Notes: generated from the letters alone by a model not told the origin. Counted from the first letter of the stretch, positions 45,402 to 54,609 are shown. The stretch is 64,000 bases of DNA from Clostridium sp. CAG:967 (GCA_000433095.1 HF991472.1:36273-100272); one strand, 5' to 3'. Numbers and translations: made by a program.

Positions 45402-45715
45402 TAACCTCCAAAATTACAAATAACTCTAACATTCCTTTATTTTATATCTTATTTAATTAATTTTTAAGGATGTTTTTTGGGTAAAAACCTTGTTTTCTCC
45501 CAAAAAACATCCTAAATTAATAAAAATCTATCTTTAAGAACATGCCTCAATTAAATTTAAGCAGTTATAGATTAACTTATTTACCTGTTCATATTATAAA
45601 AAAAATAGGTAAAAAATAGGAGCAAAAAAACACAAACTATCTTAAGTATAATTTAATAAATAATATTAAAATAAATTTAATAGAATAGTTATCAAATTAA
45701 TAATATTCTATTGAT
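45402..45715. promoter_or_regulatory. Palindrome-rich region between two XRE genes
   Basis: Three inverted repeats and no ORF. The first is a perfect 15-bp arm pair at 45467-45481 and 45499-45513 (AGGATGTTTTTTGGG) with a 17-nt AT loop. The second is TTTACCT/AGGTAAA at 45580-45586 and 45607-45613. The third is AATAGAATA/TATTCTATT at 45679-45687 and 45704-45712, ending 3 nt before the start codon of the right-hand XRE gene. The last two are operator-like. Confidence 0.55.
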
Positions 45716-46039
45716 ATGGGCAATTTGTTATTAGAATTTGGGAAAAAAGTAAAATATTATAGAAAATTAGCAGGGTTTAGTCAAGAAATATTAGCAGAAA
45801 AACTTGACCTCACTCCAACTACTATTACATTAATTGAAACAGGTAGAAATTTTGTAAATTCTTCAACATTAGAAAATATTTGTTCAGTATTAAATGTAGA
45901 ACCGTATGCCCTTTTTGATTTCAAATCAGACACTTTAACCAAAGAAAACGAGTATGCATACCAGATTTCAACCATTTCCAAAAATCTAAGTCCGGACAAA
46001 CAAAAACATATTATTGAAATTTTAAAAACATTCCAATAG
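45716..46039 (+). CDS. XRE-family HTH regulator
   Basis: A 107-aa regulator: HTH at residues 8-65 (LEFGKKVKYYRKLAGFSQEILAEKLDLTPTTITLIETGRNF, PYALFDF) and a short helical tail. It resembles the 107-aa regulator at 56494 in length and layout. A 9-bp inverted repeat ends 3 nt before the ATG, fitting autorepression. Converges on yqeG, 1 bp between stops. Confidence 0.85.
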   Translation: MGNLLLEFGKKVKYYRKLAGFSQEILAEKLDLTPTTITLIETGRNFVNSSTLENICSVLNVEPYALFDFKSDTLTKENEYAYQISTISKNLSPDKQKHIIEILKTFQ

Positions 46040-46040
46040 T

Positions 46041-46520
46041 TTATCGTCTTACTGTTATTCTTTCAAGTTTGCGGGCTAAACGTACTATAAGCTTTTCTGT
46101 ATCAGCTGTAATTGAGTCAACAAGAATTGTTGTGCAGCCCAAATTCTTTCCGCATAATACATCGGTCAAAGGTCTGTCACCAACAAAGCAAGTTGTTTCT
46201 GCTTTTATATTATGCTTTTCCATAAACTCTGCGGCAACTTTTGTATCAGGTTTTTTCGCCTCAAATACAACAGGGAAATCTGATACGGAAACAACTTTTT
46301 TCATATATTCAGGGTTGTAATTGTTAGAAACAACTCCCACAAAAAAATCTTTTTTTACATTTTCAAGCCACTTAAGAGTTTTTTCCGTATAAAAACCTGT
46401 TTTAGAGCCCATTAAAGTACTGTCCAAATCAAACAGAAGCGCATTTATTCCTGCGGCTTTAAGTGCAGCTAAATCAATATCATAGATACTTTTTAAGTTA
46501 TAATCAGGTTTAATAAACAT
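46041..46520 (-). CDS. yqeG: YqeG-family HAD phosphatase
   Basis: A 159-aa HAD-superfamily IIIA phosphatase of the YqeG type: ALLFDLDSTLMGSKTG (motif I, DxDxT), GVVSNNYN (motif II) and AKKPDTKVAAEF plus CFVGDRPLTDVLCG (motifs III and IV). Family members dephosphorylate small phosphometabolites such as phosphatidylglycerophosphate; substrate here unknown. AGGAA precedes ATG 46520. It follows the U32-family gene by 19 bp on the same strand. Confidence 0.9.
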   Translation of the reverse strand: MFIKPDYNLKSIYDIDLAALKAAGINALLFDLDSTLMGSKTGFYTEKTLKWLENVKKDFFVGVVSNNYNPEYMKKVVSVSDFPVVFEAKKPDTKVAAEFMEKHNIKAETTCFVGDRPLTDVLCGKNLGCTTILVDSITADTEKLIVRLARKLERITVRR

Positions 46521-46539
46521 CTTTTCCTATTTCTATTTT

Positions 46540-47775
46540 TTAAATATTTTTTATTCCTACTGTACGCACTATTGCATATCTGTAATTAACAGGTGATTTG
46601 GAAAATCGCACATAAACATCATCATTTGTATTGCCAAGCGGCAACTCTTCGCCGTTTTCATTTTTAATACTTTCAACGACTGCCGTAAACTGTTCTTCAG
46701 GAGTTATAATTTCAACTTCATCAGAAAGGAGCATCTTATTCTTTATTTTTACAAGGAAAAAATCACCGTCTTTTTCGCCTTTAAATTCACATAAGAAATC
46801 TGCACCTGCAAGACCTTTTGAAATATTATAGCTGTAGCTTTCCCCGTTGTTTTCACCGAGAGCAAATCCTGTTGTATATCCTCTGTTACCGACTTTTTTC
46901 AGTTCAATAAAGTATTTTTCCAAATCAGCATCAGGATTTTTCAAAACTTCATCTATTGCCTGTCTGTAAGTTTTTGCAACAGCAGAAACATAATATAAAC
47001 TTTTTGTTCTTCCCTCAACCTTGAATGAATCTACTCCTGCCTCAATTAATTCGGGCAGCTGTTTTACAAGGCATAAATCCTTAGGGCTGAGAATATGAGA
47101 CCCCCTGTCATCTTGATTAATTTCCAAATATTCATCGGGTCTTGTGCTTTCAACAAGTTTGTAACTCCACCTGCAAGGCTGAGAACAGTTTCCGTGATTA
47201 GCTTTTCTTTCACCTTTTGAAAAATAATCGCTCAAAAGGCATCTGCCAGAGAAAGAAACGCATTGTGCACCGTGAACAAAACATTCCAATTCAACATCAG
47301 GCACCTGTTTTCTTATTTCTGCAATATCTTTAATTGCAAGTTCTCTTGCAAGAATTACTCTGCTTGCCCCCAAATCTCGCCAGAACTTAACACTTTCGTA
47401 ATTAAGCGTGTTAGTTTGTGTGCTTATATGAACTGGAATTTCGGGAAGGTACTTTCTTACAAGGTTAAAAACCCCGAAATCGCTTAATATTATTGCATCG
47501 GGTGCAGCATCTTTAAACCTGTCAATACAGCTTTCCAGAAGTTTTATATCATTGTTAAACGCAAAAATATTTAAAGTCACGTACGCTTTTGCTCCGAGTG
47601 AATGAGCCAAATCAACAGCTTGCTTTAAGTTTTCAAGCGTGATTAATTCACCCTTTCTCATAGCTCTAAGGCTGAAATCAACAACTCCGAGGTAAACAGC
47701 ATCAGCTCCGTATTTAATTGCGTATTCAAGTTTTTCAATGTTGCCCGCCGGCATCAATAGTTCTACATCTCGCAT
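46540..47775 (-). CDS. trhP: U32-family protein, tRNA hydroxylation TrhP/YegQ type
   Basis: A 411-aa protein with LLMPAGNIEKLEYAIKYGADAVYLG at the N-terminus, ECFVHGAQCVSFSGRCLLSDYF (U32 signature with conserved Cys), GNCSQPCRWSYKL and LSPKDLCLVKQLPELIEAGVDSFKVEGR. In E. coli and Bacillus the YegQ/TrhP group is needed for 5-hydroxyuridine at position 34 of tRNA; the old label peptidase is probably wrong. No SD: TAATAT ends 6 nt before the ATG on the minus strand, suggesting leaderless translation. Upstream of yqeG in a likely operon. Confidence 0.85.
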   Translation of the reverse strand: MRDVELLMPAGNIEKLEYAIKYGADAVYLGVVDFSLRAMRKGELITLENLKQAVDLAHSLGAKAYVTLNIFAFNNDIKLLESCIDRFKDAAPDAIILSDFGVFNLVRKYLPEIPVHISTQTNTLNYESVKFWRDLGASRVILARELAIKDIAEIRKQVPDVELECFVHGAQCVSFSGRCLLSDYFSKGERKANHGNCSQPCRWSYKLVESTRPDEYLEINQDDRGSHILSPKDLCLVKQLPELIEAGVDSFKVEGRTKSLYYVSAVAKTYRQAIDEVLKNPDADLEKYFIELKKVGNRGYTTGFALGENNGESYSYNISKGLAGADFLCEFKGEKDGDFFLVKIKNKMLLSDEVEIITPEEQFTAVVESIKNENGEELPLGNTNDDVYVRFSKSPVNYRYAIVRTVGIKNI

Positions 47776-47902
47776 AACTGTATATTATCCTAAAGAATAC
47801 AAATAATCAACCGATTAGGTGATGCCCTTTTATGATTAATGCATAAGATATATATATAAAGAAATTCAAATAGATTTATATGTTTATTGGAGAAGAAAGA
47901 TT

Positions 47903-48037
47903 ATGCAAACAATTGAAAATGCTGCAACTACATTAAAAGAAATCTGGGAATACCAACACCCTGTTATGCACACCTGGTTTGTATTAAGTTCTGTATCACT
48001 TTGCTTTATGTTCGCTTTATTATACTTTGTAATATAA
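47903..48037 (+). CDS. 44-aa single-span membrane protein
   Basis: GGAGAAGAAAG precedes ATG 47903. A polar N-terminal half (MQTIENAATTLKEIWEYQHP) is followed by one hydrophobic helix (WFVLSSVSLCFMFALLYFVI) that ends the protein. No family recognised. It has its own SD and spacing, so it is probably a real small gene. Confidence 0.55.
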   Translation: MQTIENAATTLKEIWEYQHPVMHTWFVLSSVSLCFMFALLYFVI

Positions 48038-48103
48038 GTTTACATAGAGAAAAAGAACTTTTTTTCAACGTTCAACCTTTTATTTTAATGATATAATCAT
48101 TTT

Positions 48104-48928
48104 ATGAGAAAAGTTCGTGTATTTCTGGGATATCTAACCTTAATATTAATAGCAATCAGTATGCTTTACCCGTTTTTGGCGATGTTAAATTTATCTTTCG
48201 TGAACAACAACGAAATTTTTTCAAATGCAGGAAAAATAATCCACACGAATTTAACCTTAGAAAACTACAAAAGTGTATTTCATCAAATTCCCCTGAGCGC
48301 CTATTTTTTAAACAGCCTGATTGTCGCATCTGTTACGACAGTCGGACAGGTAATATTTGCAGCACTGGCAGGATACGCTTTTGCAAGAATGAAGTTCAGA
48401 TATAAAAACGCATTATTTCTAATAATTTTGATTACAATGCTTATACCGCCTCAGGTAAATATTATTCCGTTATTCTTTTTAATGAGAGAATTACATCTGA
48501 TTGACACTTATCAGGCATTAATCCTGCCTGCATTATTCGGCGGTTTCGGAGTATTTCTGATGCGCCAGTATTTTTTGGGACTGCCAAAAGACCTTGAAGA
48601 ATCTGCAAAAATCGACGGGTGCAATCTTTTTCAAACATTTTTTAAAATTGCTCTGCCTCTTGCACTGCCGACTGTTGCCACTCTTGCAATTTTCACATTT
48701 GTAACAACCTGGAACAGCTTTATGTGGCCTTTAATTGTTACAAATTCGGAAGCAATGAGAACACTTCCTGTAGGACTTGCAATTTACAAAGGAAGCTTCA
48801 GGGAAATAACTCTGTGGGGAGAACTTTTAGCCTGTTCGGTTATTTGCACAATACCTGTTATAGGCGTATTTTTACTCGGAAAAAAATATTTTATATCAGA
48901 TATTTTACAGGGCGGCGTGAAAGAATAG
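48104..48928 (+). CDS. Carbohydrate ABC transporter permease (MalG-like), orphan
   Basis: A 274-aa permease with six helices and the EAA loop EESAKIDGCNLFQTFFKIALPLALP, as in MalG/CUT1 sugar importers. Its partner permease, binding protein and ATPase are not in the window on either side. TATAAT (48092-48097) ends 6 nt before ATG 48104 and no SD is seen, so the message may be leaderless. GH13 and GH77 enzymes are encoded elsewhere in the window, making maltodextrin a reasonable but unproven substrate. Confidence 0.9.
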   Translation: MRKVRVFLGYLTLILIAISMLYPFLAMLNLSFVNNNEIFSNAGKIIHTNLTLENYKSVFHQIPLSAYFLNSLIVASVTTVGQVIFAALAGYAFARMKFRYKNALFLIILITMLIPPQVNIIPLFFLMRELHLIDTYQALILPALFGGFGVFLMRQYFLGLPKDLEESAKIDGCNLFQTFFKIALPLALPTVATLAIFTFVTTWNSFMWPLIVTNSEAMRTLPVGLAIYKGSFREITLWGELLACSVICTIPVIGVFLLGKKYFISDILQGGVKE

Positions 48929-48951
48929 CAAAAATATGATATAATTGCTCT

Positions 48952-50595
48952 ATGGAAAATATTAAGATTACAGCTCCTGTTAAAAAACCTGAAGATATCG
49001 AAGTTTTTGCAAAAGAAACCTCTTGCAGAGATTATTACGTTTATTATAAAAAATTTTTAAACAATAATTTTGACTATATTAACGAATTTGTACATACTGC
49101 AAAAAATAACAACTGCGCTATTTATATTAACTTCAAACACGACATTACAGAAGAAAATCTTCCGGAAATAAAAAAAATGCTCAGGTTTTTAAAAACAGCT
49201 GGCATAGACGGGATTTTCATTAACAGCTTTGCAATCCTTGAGGCAATTAAAATATTTAACCTGCCGTTTAAAGTAATCGTTGATTCTTACTTTGATATTC
49301 ACAACCTTGCAGGCATCGACTTTGTAAATAACTTCCACAAAGTTGACGAAATCATTATTACAGAAGAAATTTATATGAAAAATATTGCAAAAATTAAGCA
49401 ATATACAAAGCTTCCTCTTGCAATAGACAGCGATAATCTGCCTTACTGCGCCGAAGATATTAAAAAACTGAAAGCTATTGACAGCGTTGTAATTAAAGGC
49501 AAATTTAATTCTTCGGACGAGATACTCGAAGGGATTGAGCTGGTTGAAAAAATCCTTGCAAAACCAAAACTTTTTAAACATCAAAAACTTCCGTTTAAAC
49601 ACGTCAGAAAAAGTATTTATCAGACTAATCACTTTCTCGGCGTAGTAGTAAGCGCAGAGGGACAAGATTTTAAATTCAGTAAAAACATCAAGAATTTTGA
49701 ATGGGAAATTAAACGCCCGAGAATTAAGACAGATAACGATTATTCAAAAAAAGACCAATATAAAATAAACCTTCGTTTATCAGAGCTGGCACAGCTTAAA
49801 GAGCTTGAAAAATATATTAAAAAGACAGATATAAACCCGATTTATTCGATAGAATACGGTGAAATCCTTTCTACCTGCGACCTTGCAACAAGCAGTTTTC
49901 ACGAAATAATTATGAAAGTAAAAAAATTCTGTACAAAATACGGAATAAAATTCCAGCTTTCAACCCCAAGAATACTCATAGAACGTGATTTTGACAGGGT
50001 TTATGAATACGTAAAACAAATATTGCTTACAAATCCTGCACCGGATTCGCTGATAATCAACAATATAGGATATTTTTGGACTGTTGTAAACGATAACGAT
50101 TTAAAAAATATTCCAATAGAAATCGGTCAGGGCATTAATCTTTTGAACAGTATGTCTATTAAGTGTTTAAACAATCTGGCGCCGATAAACACGGTTGATT
50201 TTACGTCATTCCCGGACATGGATTGCGCTATGAAAACTATTAAAAAGATTAAAAATGACATACCGAACAAAAAATACACAATTGCAGGCAATATCAGAGT
50301 GCCAAGTCAGGGTTTATGCCCGCTTAACAACGACAGTGCAATAATTTCAAGACTATCCTGCAAAGCCCCTTGCCACAGAGGCGGATTTGCACTGCATGAT
50401 CCGTCACTTGATAAGCTTTTCCCGTTTACCTGCGACGGTTTTTGCAGAATGCACATGTTTGAAGATAAAATTCTTGAAAACTTCGCAGCCGTTGAAGAAC
50501 TTGCCAAAGCAGGCGTAAACGAGTTTGTATTTGACTTAAGCGCACTTCATTCCAAATTTGTAACAATACTGTTGAACAAATTCTTTGAAGACTAA
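48952..50595 (+). CDS. Divergent U32-like protein
   Basis: A 547-aa protein, longer than usual U32 proteins. The N-terminal half follows a TIM-barrel-like pattern (FLKTAGIDGIFINSFAILEAI, FKVIVDSYFDIHNL), and the C-terminal part has IAGNIRVPSQGLCPL, SCKAPCHRGGFAL and FTCDGFCRMHMFED, a set of cysteines that could hold a metal cluster as in TrhP/RlhA-like proteins, but the classical U32 signature is absent. TATAAT (48940-48945) ends 6 nt before the ATG (leaderless type). It follows the MalG-like gene by 23 bp. A second RNA-modification factor is possible. Confidence 0.6.
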   Translation: MENIKITAPVKKPEDIEVFAKETSCRDYYVYYKKFLNNNFDYINEFVHTAKNNNCAIYINFKHDITEENLPEIKKMLRFLKTAGIDGIFINSFAILEAIKIFNLPFKVIVDSYFDIHNLAGIDFVNNFHKVDEIIITEEIYMKNIAKIKQYTKLPLAIDSDNLPYCAEDIKKLKAIDSVVIKGKFNSSDEILEGIELVEKILAKPKLFKHQKLPFKHVRKSIYQTNHFLGVVVSAEGQDFKFSKNIKNFEWEIKRPRIKTDNDYSKKDQYKINLRLSELAQLKELEKYIKKTDINPIYSIEYGEILSTCDLATSSFHEIIMKVKKFCTKYGIKFQLSTPRILIERDFDRVYEYVKQILLTNPAPDSLIINNIGYFWTVVNDNDLKNIPIEIGQGINLLNSMSIKCLNNLAPINTVDFTSFPDMDCAMKTIKKIKNDIPNKKYTIAGNIRVPSQGLCPLNNDSAIISRLSCKAPCHRGGFALHDPSLDKLFPFTCDGFCRMHMFEDKILENFAAVEELAKAGVNEFVFDLSALHSKFVTILLNKFFED

Positions 50596-51490
50596 TTACA
50601 ATTTATATCTCAAAATTGAATTTGACCCCTGTGAAGAAACAAAGAGTAAATTACCGCTGACATGCATTCCGTAAGGTTTTTGAATGTTTGAGATAAGCAC
50701 TGAAACAGAACCTGTTGGCGTAATTTTTAAAACATTATTGCTGTTATAATTGGATACGTAAATATTACCGTTTTCGTCGCTTACCATGCCGATAGGTCCG
50801 TTAACTCTGGAATCTTTTAAGAAAATAACTCTTTTACCGTCGGGTGTAATTTTATAAATCATATTGTCAGCAAAGCAGGCAACATAAATATTACCGTTTT
50901 TGTCGCTTGTAATCCCTGTGGGACTGGCAATATTATTATACATCCCGTTTGTTTCTTCGATTTTAGAAGTGTCTTCCTGCTGCTTTTGAACAGCATCATG
51001 TTTTATGGTCTGCATATCTGTATTCAGTGTCGATGCAAGAGCTTGCGCCCTTGTATACGCAGTACTTTCAGCAGGGATTAACGACAAATATGTCTTTGCT
51101 TTATCGGGCTGACCTAGCTTATTGCTCAATTTCGCAGCTTTATAAACAGATTCATAATCGTCAGGCTTTCTTACGATAATTTGCTTGAAAACAGCCAGAG
51201 CCGCTTCATCCTGATGCAAGTATTCCAGAATTGAGCCGAGATTATAATAAGCATCAATATAGTTGGGATCAATATTAATAGCCTGTCTGAAAGAAGCCAT
51301 TGCACGGTCATACTGACCTACTTTATAAAAATCTACGCCCATATTATATTCAAGTTTTGCCTCAGCCGGAGGTTCATAAGGCTGAACGGGTTCAGCAGCC
51401 AGCCGGAGGTTCATAAGGCTGAACGGGTTCATCAGCAATTGCAAAACCCGTATTAGCCAATAAACATAATGTTATTAAAAGTTTTTTCAT
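50596..51490 (-). pseudogene. TPR plus NHL-repeat secreted protein, frameshifted by a tandem duplication
   Basis: The main frame (50596 to about 51400) encodes two or three TPR repeats (EYNMGVDFYKVGQYDRAMAS, DAYYNLGSILEYLHQDEAAL) followed by an NHL/SMP30-type half propeller (GNIYVACFADNMIYKITPDG, GNIYVSNYNSNNVLKITPTG). The expected signal peptide (MKKLLITLCLLANTGFAIA, ATG 51490) is encoded just upstream but in another frame. A 32-bp sequence is repeated with a 37-bp period (51363-51394 and 51400-51431), so the secreted frame ends at TGA after ADEPVQPYEPPAGC. Removing one unit would give one continuous secreted protein. Phase variation, a recent mutation or an assembly artefact are all possible. 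Confidence 0.75.
51363..51431. repeat. Tandem duplication, 37-bp period, 32-bp identical units
   Basis: 51363-51394 and 51400-51431 are identical; 37 is not a multiple of three, so the duplication shifts the reading frame of the TPR/NHL gene between its signal peptide and its TPR domain. Confidence 0.9.
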
Positions 51491-51509
51491 TTTATAGCAC
51501 CGTAAAATT

Positions 51510-53399
51510 TTACAAGCATATCACTTCATCAAGTTTTTCGATTACTTTTTTATTTTTCTCTGCAAACTCATGTCCTCTTGCAATTATAGCTAATTTTAAG
51601 ATATTTGCAAGATTGATTGATTTAAGCTCTCTGTAATTGTCAGGAAGTCTTAAACTCCAGTTTGCATCGCCGGATGTACCCGGTCTGTTGTAAACATCAT
51701 AGATATTAAAGTAATCCGTAAAGAAGATTTGTATGTTTTCCGCACAAGAAGCAAAAAGTTCAACTAACTTTGTTTGTGCCAGAAATTCTGCATCGTCAGT
51801 TAATCTTACAATAATATCATCCTTGTTATCAGCTTCTGCAAACAAATCATCTACAAGGTTTTTGGCATGCAGGTAACCGGTATGAGTATGTATATTTTGA
51901 TCAGCCCACATTTTAATAGGTTCATTATCGTGAGTACCTACCATAGCCCATGTTCTTTTGTTAATGTTACAGCATCTGTAAGGATCTTCAGGTTTATCAG
52001 CTTCTACAAACTGTGTAAGTTTCATTCCCTGAAGTCCATAGTTTTCCATAACTGCTGCTACTGGATTTGTAAGTGTACCTAAGTCCTCGCAGACAATTGC
52101 ATCTTTATCAAGACCTTCTTCTTTAGCAGCTGCAATTACGATTTTTTCAATCAATCTTCCGTAATCTTTAATTTGCTGTTTGCTCAAAGTCTTAACTCTT
52201 TTTTCTTTGTCAGCGGTAAGCTCCATATCCAAATCTTCAATTTTTGCAATTGCATATTTTGAAAGTTCTGGATGTTCCGGAGAAGAATACAGTCTGCCCG
52301 CACCCTGCTCAATTTTAGGTTTTTTACCGGATTTATAAACCCAAGGATCAATAAGACCTACAATATGGTCAATTCTGACACCGCCGGGATTTTCTCTAAA
52401 CATTTTTTTGTAAAGATTTTTCAATAATAGACCGCCCTCGTCCAAAGAACCGTCTGCGTTATATAATCTTTCAGGATCCATTACAGGAAATCCCCACGCC
52501 TGACCGTCTTTTGAGAAGTAATCAGGAGGACAGCCAAGACACCAGCCTTTCAAGAACAATGACTGATAAGCCCAGGTATCTCTGTCGGAGAATGCAACCT
52601 GTCTGTCAGCAATCATTTTAATGTCATGTTTTTGGGCAAACTCTCTTGTTTCCTCATTTTGTTTGCTGATAACAAATTGAATAAATTTATACATTTCAAT
52701 TTCATCAGCATATTTATTTTCAATTTCTTCAATCCTTTTTGCGAATTCCATTTTTTGTTCAATTGATTCTGGATTAAACAGATTTTTATCCGTTTCAGAA
52801 TTCCATAAAGGCCAGTAATCGTTGTCATGTTCTATAGACAAAGCTTCATACAAGCTGTCTTTATCAAGCCAGAAGCTGTTTTCACTCTTAAATTGCTTAA
52901 ATTCTTTTTCCAATTTTTTAACAGGATTTGCTTTAAAGTTATTCCAAGCCTCCTGCAAAGCTTCATTTTGTTTTTTATATATATAAGAATAAGCAGTTTT
53001 GTTGGTATCTTTATTGGGATTTTCATTTACAATTCGGTTATAAGTTTCTTCAGAAAGGATTTTATTCCATGCCTTTGTTGTAAGTTGTTTTAAGTCAATA
53101 AACAACGGGTTATCTGAAAAAATAGTTCCTGTATAAGGAGAAGAGTCACATCCCTTGGTTTTTCCTGCAGGTCCGAGCTGTATTGCATCGAACAACCCTG
53201 ATGCATATTCGATAAATTCCCTGCCTCCTTCGCTATTAATACTTCCAAAACCTGTATTTTGATTTTGTGCTGCAGGGAAACTTCCGTTATGCATGATAAA
53301 AGCTATATTTTTTTTACCAAGAGCTTTTAAAGCTTTTTTTATTGTTTTCTTCGATTTTTCGTCTAAAACATTAGATTGTTTTTCTAAAGTACAAGTCAT
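51510..53399 (-). CDS. malQ: 4-alpha-glucanotransferase (GH77)
   Basis: A 629-aa amylomaltase acting on glycogen or maltodextrin in the cytosol. N-terminal GSFPAAQNQNTGFGS and QLGPAGKTKGCDSSPY; then KMIADRQVAFSDRDTWAYQSLF, GCPPDYFSKDGQAWGFPVMD (family signature), VRIDHIVGL with the catalytic Asp, VCEDLGTLTNPV with the acid/base Glu, and VGTHDNEPI with the third carboxylate. Longer than typical 500-aa MalQ owing to a charged insert at about residues 110-250. GAAGAAGGGG precedes the ATG. Together with the GH13 protein it points to alpha-glucan use. Confidence 0.9.
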   Translation of the reverse strand: MTCTLEKQSNVLDEKSKKTIKKALKALGKKNIAFIMHNGSFPAAQNQNTGFGSINSEGGREFIEYASGLFDAIQLGPAGKTKGCDSSPYTGTIFSDNPLFIDLKQLTTKAWNKILSEETYNRIVNENPNKDTNKTAYSYIYKKQNEALQEAWNNFKANPVKKLEKEFKQFKSENSFWLDKDSLYEALSIEHDNDYWPLWNSETDKNLFNPESIEQKMEFAKRIEEIENKYADEIEMYKFIQFVISKQNEETREFAQKHDIKMIADRQVAFSDRDTWAYQSLFLKGWCLGCPPDYFSKDGQAWGFPVMDPERLYNADGSLDEGGLLLKNLYKKMFRENPGGVRIDHIVGLIDPWVYKSGKKPKIEQGAGRLYSSPEHPELSKYAIAKIEDLDMELTADKEKRVKTLSKQQIKDYGRLIEKIVIAAAKEEGLDKDAIVCEDLGTLTNPVAAVMENYGLQGMKLTQFVEADKPEDPYRCCNINKRTWAMVGTHDNEPIKMWADQNIHTHTGYLHAKNLVDDLFAEADNKDDIIVRLTDDAEFLAQTKLVELFASCAENIQIFFTDYFNIYDVYNRPGTSGDANWSLRLPDNYRELKSINLANILKLAIIARGHEFAEKNKKVIEKLDEVICL

Positions 53400-53541
53400 A
53401 ATTACCCCTTCTTCCTAAAATATCAACAAAACGATAGTATCATGAGCTATTTTTTTTTTCAACAGATGCGTAATCAATTTTTCTAATTCTTTAGAATTAG
53501 TTAAAAATAGTTAATTTTTTTAATAAAAAATTTCAAAACAC

Positions 53542-53570
53542 TTGACAATTTTTAATAAATACTTTAAAAT
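53542..53570 (+). promoter_or_regulatory. Promoter of prepilin gene 1
   Basis: Consensus TTGACA (53542-53547), 17-bp spacer and TAAAAT (53565-53570). The same pair with the same spacing precedes prepilin gene 2, giving a leader of about 140 nt in each case. Confidence 0.8.
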
Positions 53571-53603
53571 AAGGGAAAAAGAACAGATTTTTCAAAAGTT
53601 TTT

Positions 53604-53717
53604 TATGCATATCCCTACATGGAGAGTTCGAGTACATAGTTGAGGATAGAGAGATAAAAGCGTAGGGCATTTTGAAAAGTCGAGAAAGTTTAAAACAAAA
53701 AGAAAGGTGAAAAGATT
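53604..53717 (+). promoter_or_regulatory. Conserved 5' leader of prepilin gene 1
   Basis: TATGCATATCCCTACATGGAGA (here split: TATGCATATCC then CTACATGGAGA, 53604-53625) and GAGTACATAGTT (53630-53641) recur upstream of prepilin gene 2. CCCTAC can pair with GTAGGG at about 53662-53667. The last part, AGAAAGGTGAAAAGATT, is also shared and contains the SD. Such conservation in a 5' UTR suggests a regulatory RNA, although it could be simple recent duplication. Confidence 0.45.
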
Positions 53718-54401
53718 ATGACAAAAAGATTCGGCTTCACACTTGCAGAAGTGTTGATTACTTTAGGTATTATCGGTGTTGTAGCAGCTATGACAATGCC
53801 TACATTGATGAACCAAACAAACGGTGCACAATACAAAACAGCTTACAAAAAAGCTTTATCAGCTATGTCTCAAGCTGTAGTATTAAACGTTGCATTAGAT
53901 GATTACAACATGGCTGATACTGATAATACAGTAGCTGGTCAAAACTTTATTGATATCTTCAAAAACAGAATGAATGTTGTAAAAACTGCTGACGGCACTT
54001 TAGGTTATGCTGTATTAACTCCTGATGCTTCTTCAGGTGCTACAGCTGCAAACTTTACAGGTGCTTCAAACTATACATTATTCTTTAATGATGGTATTGC
54101 ATTCAGCTTCCCTAAAACAGCTCAAAAATGTACAATGGATGAAACTAAAGGAACTTTCCCGGCAGATTGTAAAGGTATTATTGACGTAAACGGATTCCCT
54201 GCAACTTGTAAAGGTATCATTGACGTAAACGGTCAAAAAGCTCCTAACAAAGTTGTAAAATGTGACTCTGGTAAAAGAGGTGGTACAGGTGCTGATGCAT
54301 GTCAAGTTACTAACCCGACTGACATCTACCCAATCATTTTCTATGATCAAACAATTCTTCCAAACTCAGATGCAGCTAGAGCTGTATTATACGCTAAATA
54401 G
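53718..54401 (+). CDS. Type IV pilin-like/pseudopilin protein 1
   Basis: A 227-aa prepilin: leader MTKRFG, then FTLAEVLITLGIIGVVAAMTMP with processing after Gly6 and the Glu5 of mature pilins; the helix forms the hydrophobic spine. The globular C-terminal part has four or more cysteines. A 13-residue unit FPA(D/T)CKGIIDVNG is present twice in tandem (54160-54240), but only once in copy 2. Assembled by a type IV pilus or type II secretion-like machine not encoded here. Strong promoter, leader and terminator make it a single-gene unit. Confidence 0.9.
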   Translation: MTKRFGFTLAEVLITLGIIGVVAAMTMPTLMNQTNGAQYKTAYKKALSAMSQAVVLNVALDDYNMADTDNTVAGQNFIDIFKNRMNVVKTADGTLGYAVLTPDASSGATAANFTGASNYTLFFNDGIAFSFPKTAQKCTMDETKGTFPADCKGIIDVNGFPATCKGIIDVNGQKAPNKVVKCDSGKRGGTGADACQVTNPTDIYPIIFYDQTILPNSDAARAVLYAK

Positions 54402-54424
54402 TTTGGATAACAAACATATAAAAA

Positions 54425-54456
54425 AAGACTCTGAATTCGTTCAGGGTCTTTTTTTT
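54425..54456 (+). terminator. Terminator of prepilin gene 1
   Basis: Eleven-pair stem AAGACTCTGAA/TTCAGGGTCTT (one G-T pair) with a TTCG tetraloop, then eight T residues. Confidence 0.9.
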
Positions 54457-54609
54457 ATGAGATTGTTAACATATATTAAGGAAAGCTGACAAAAAAGGCA
54501 ATTTTTCGGGAAAGAAATACTTAATATATACATAAGGAATATTTAGGATAGTCTTAACACACTTTCTCATCAATAGGATCACACACAATTAAATTTAGGG
54601 AGGACACCA

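Noticed and set aside
53604..53717. c-di-GMP riboswitch controlling prepilin 1
   Set aside because: The conserved leader lacks the GEMM core features; the shared blocks do not match a riboswitch class I know.
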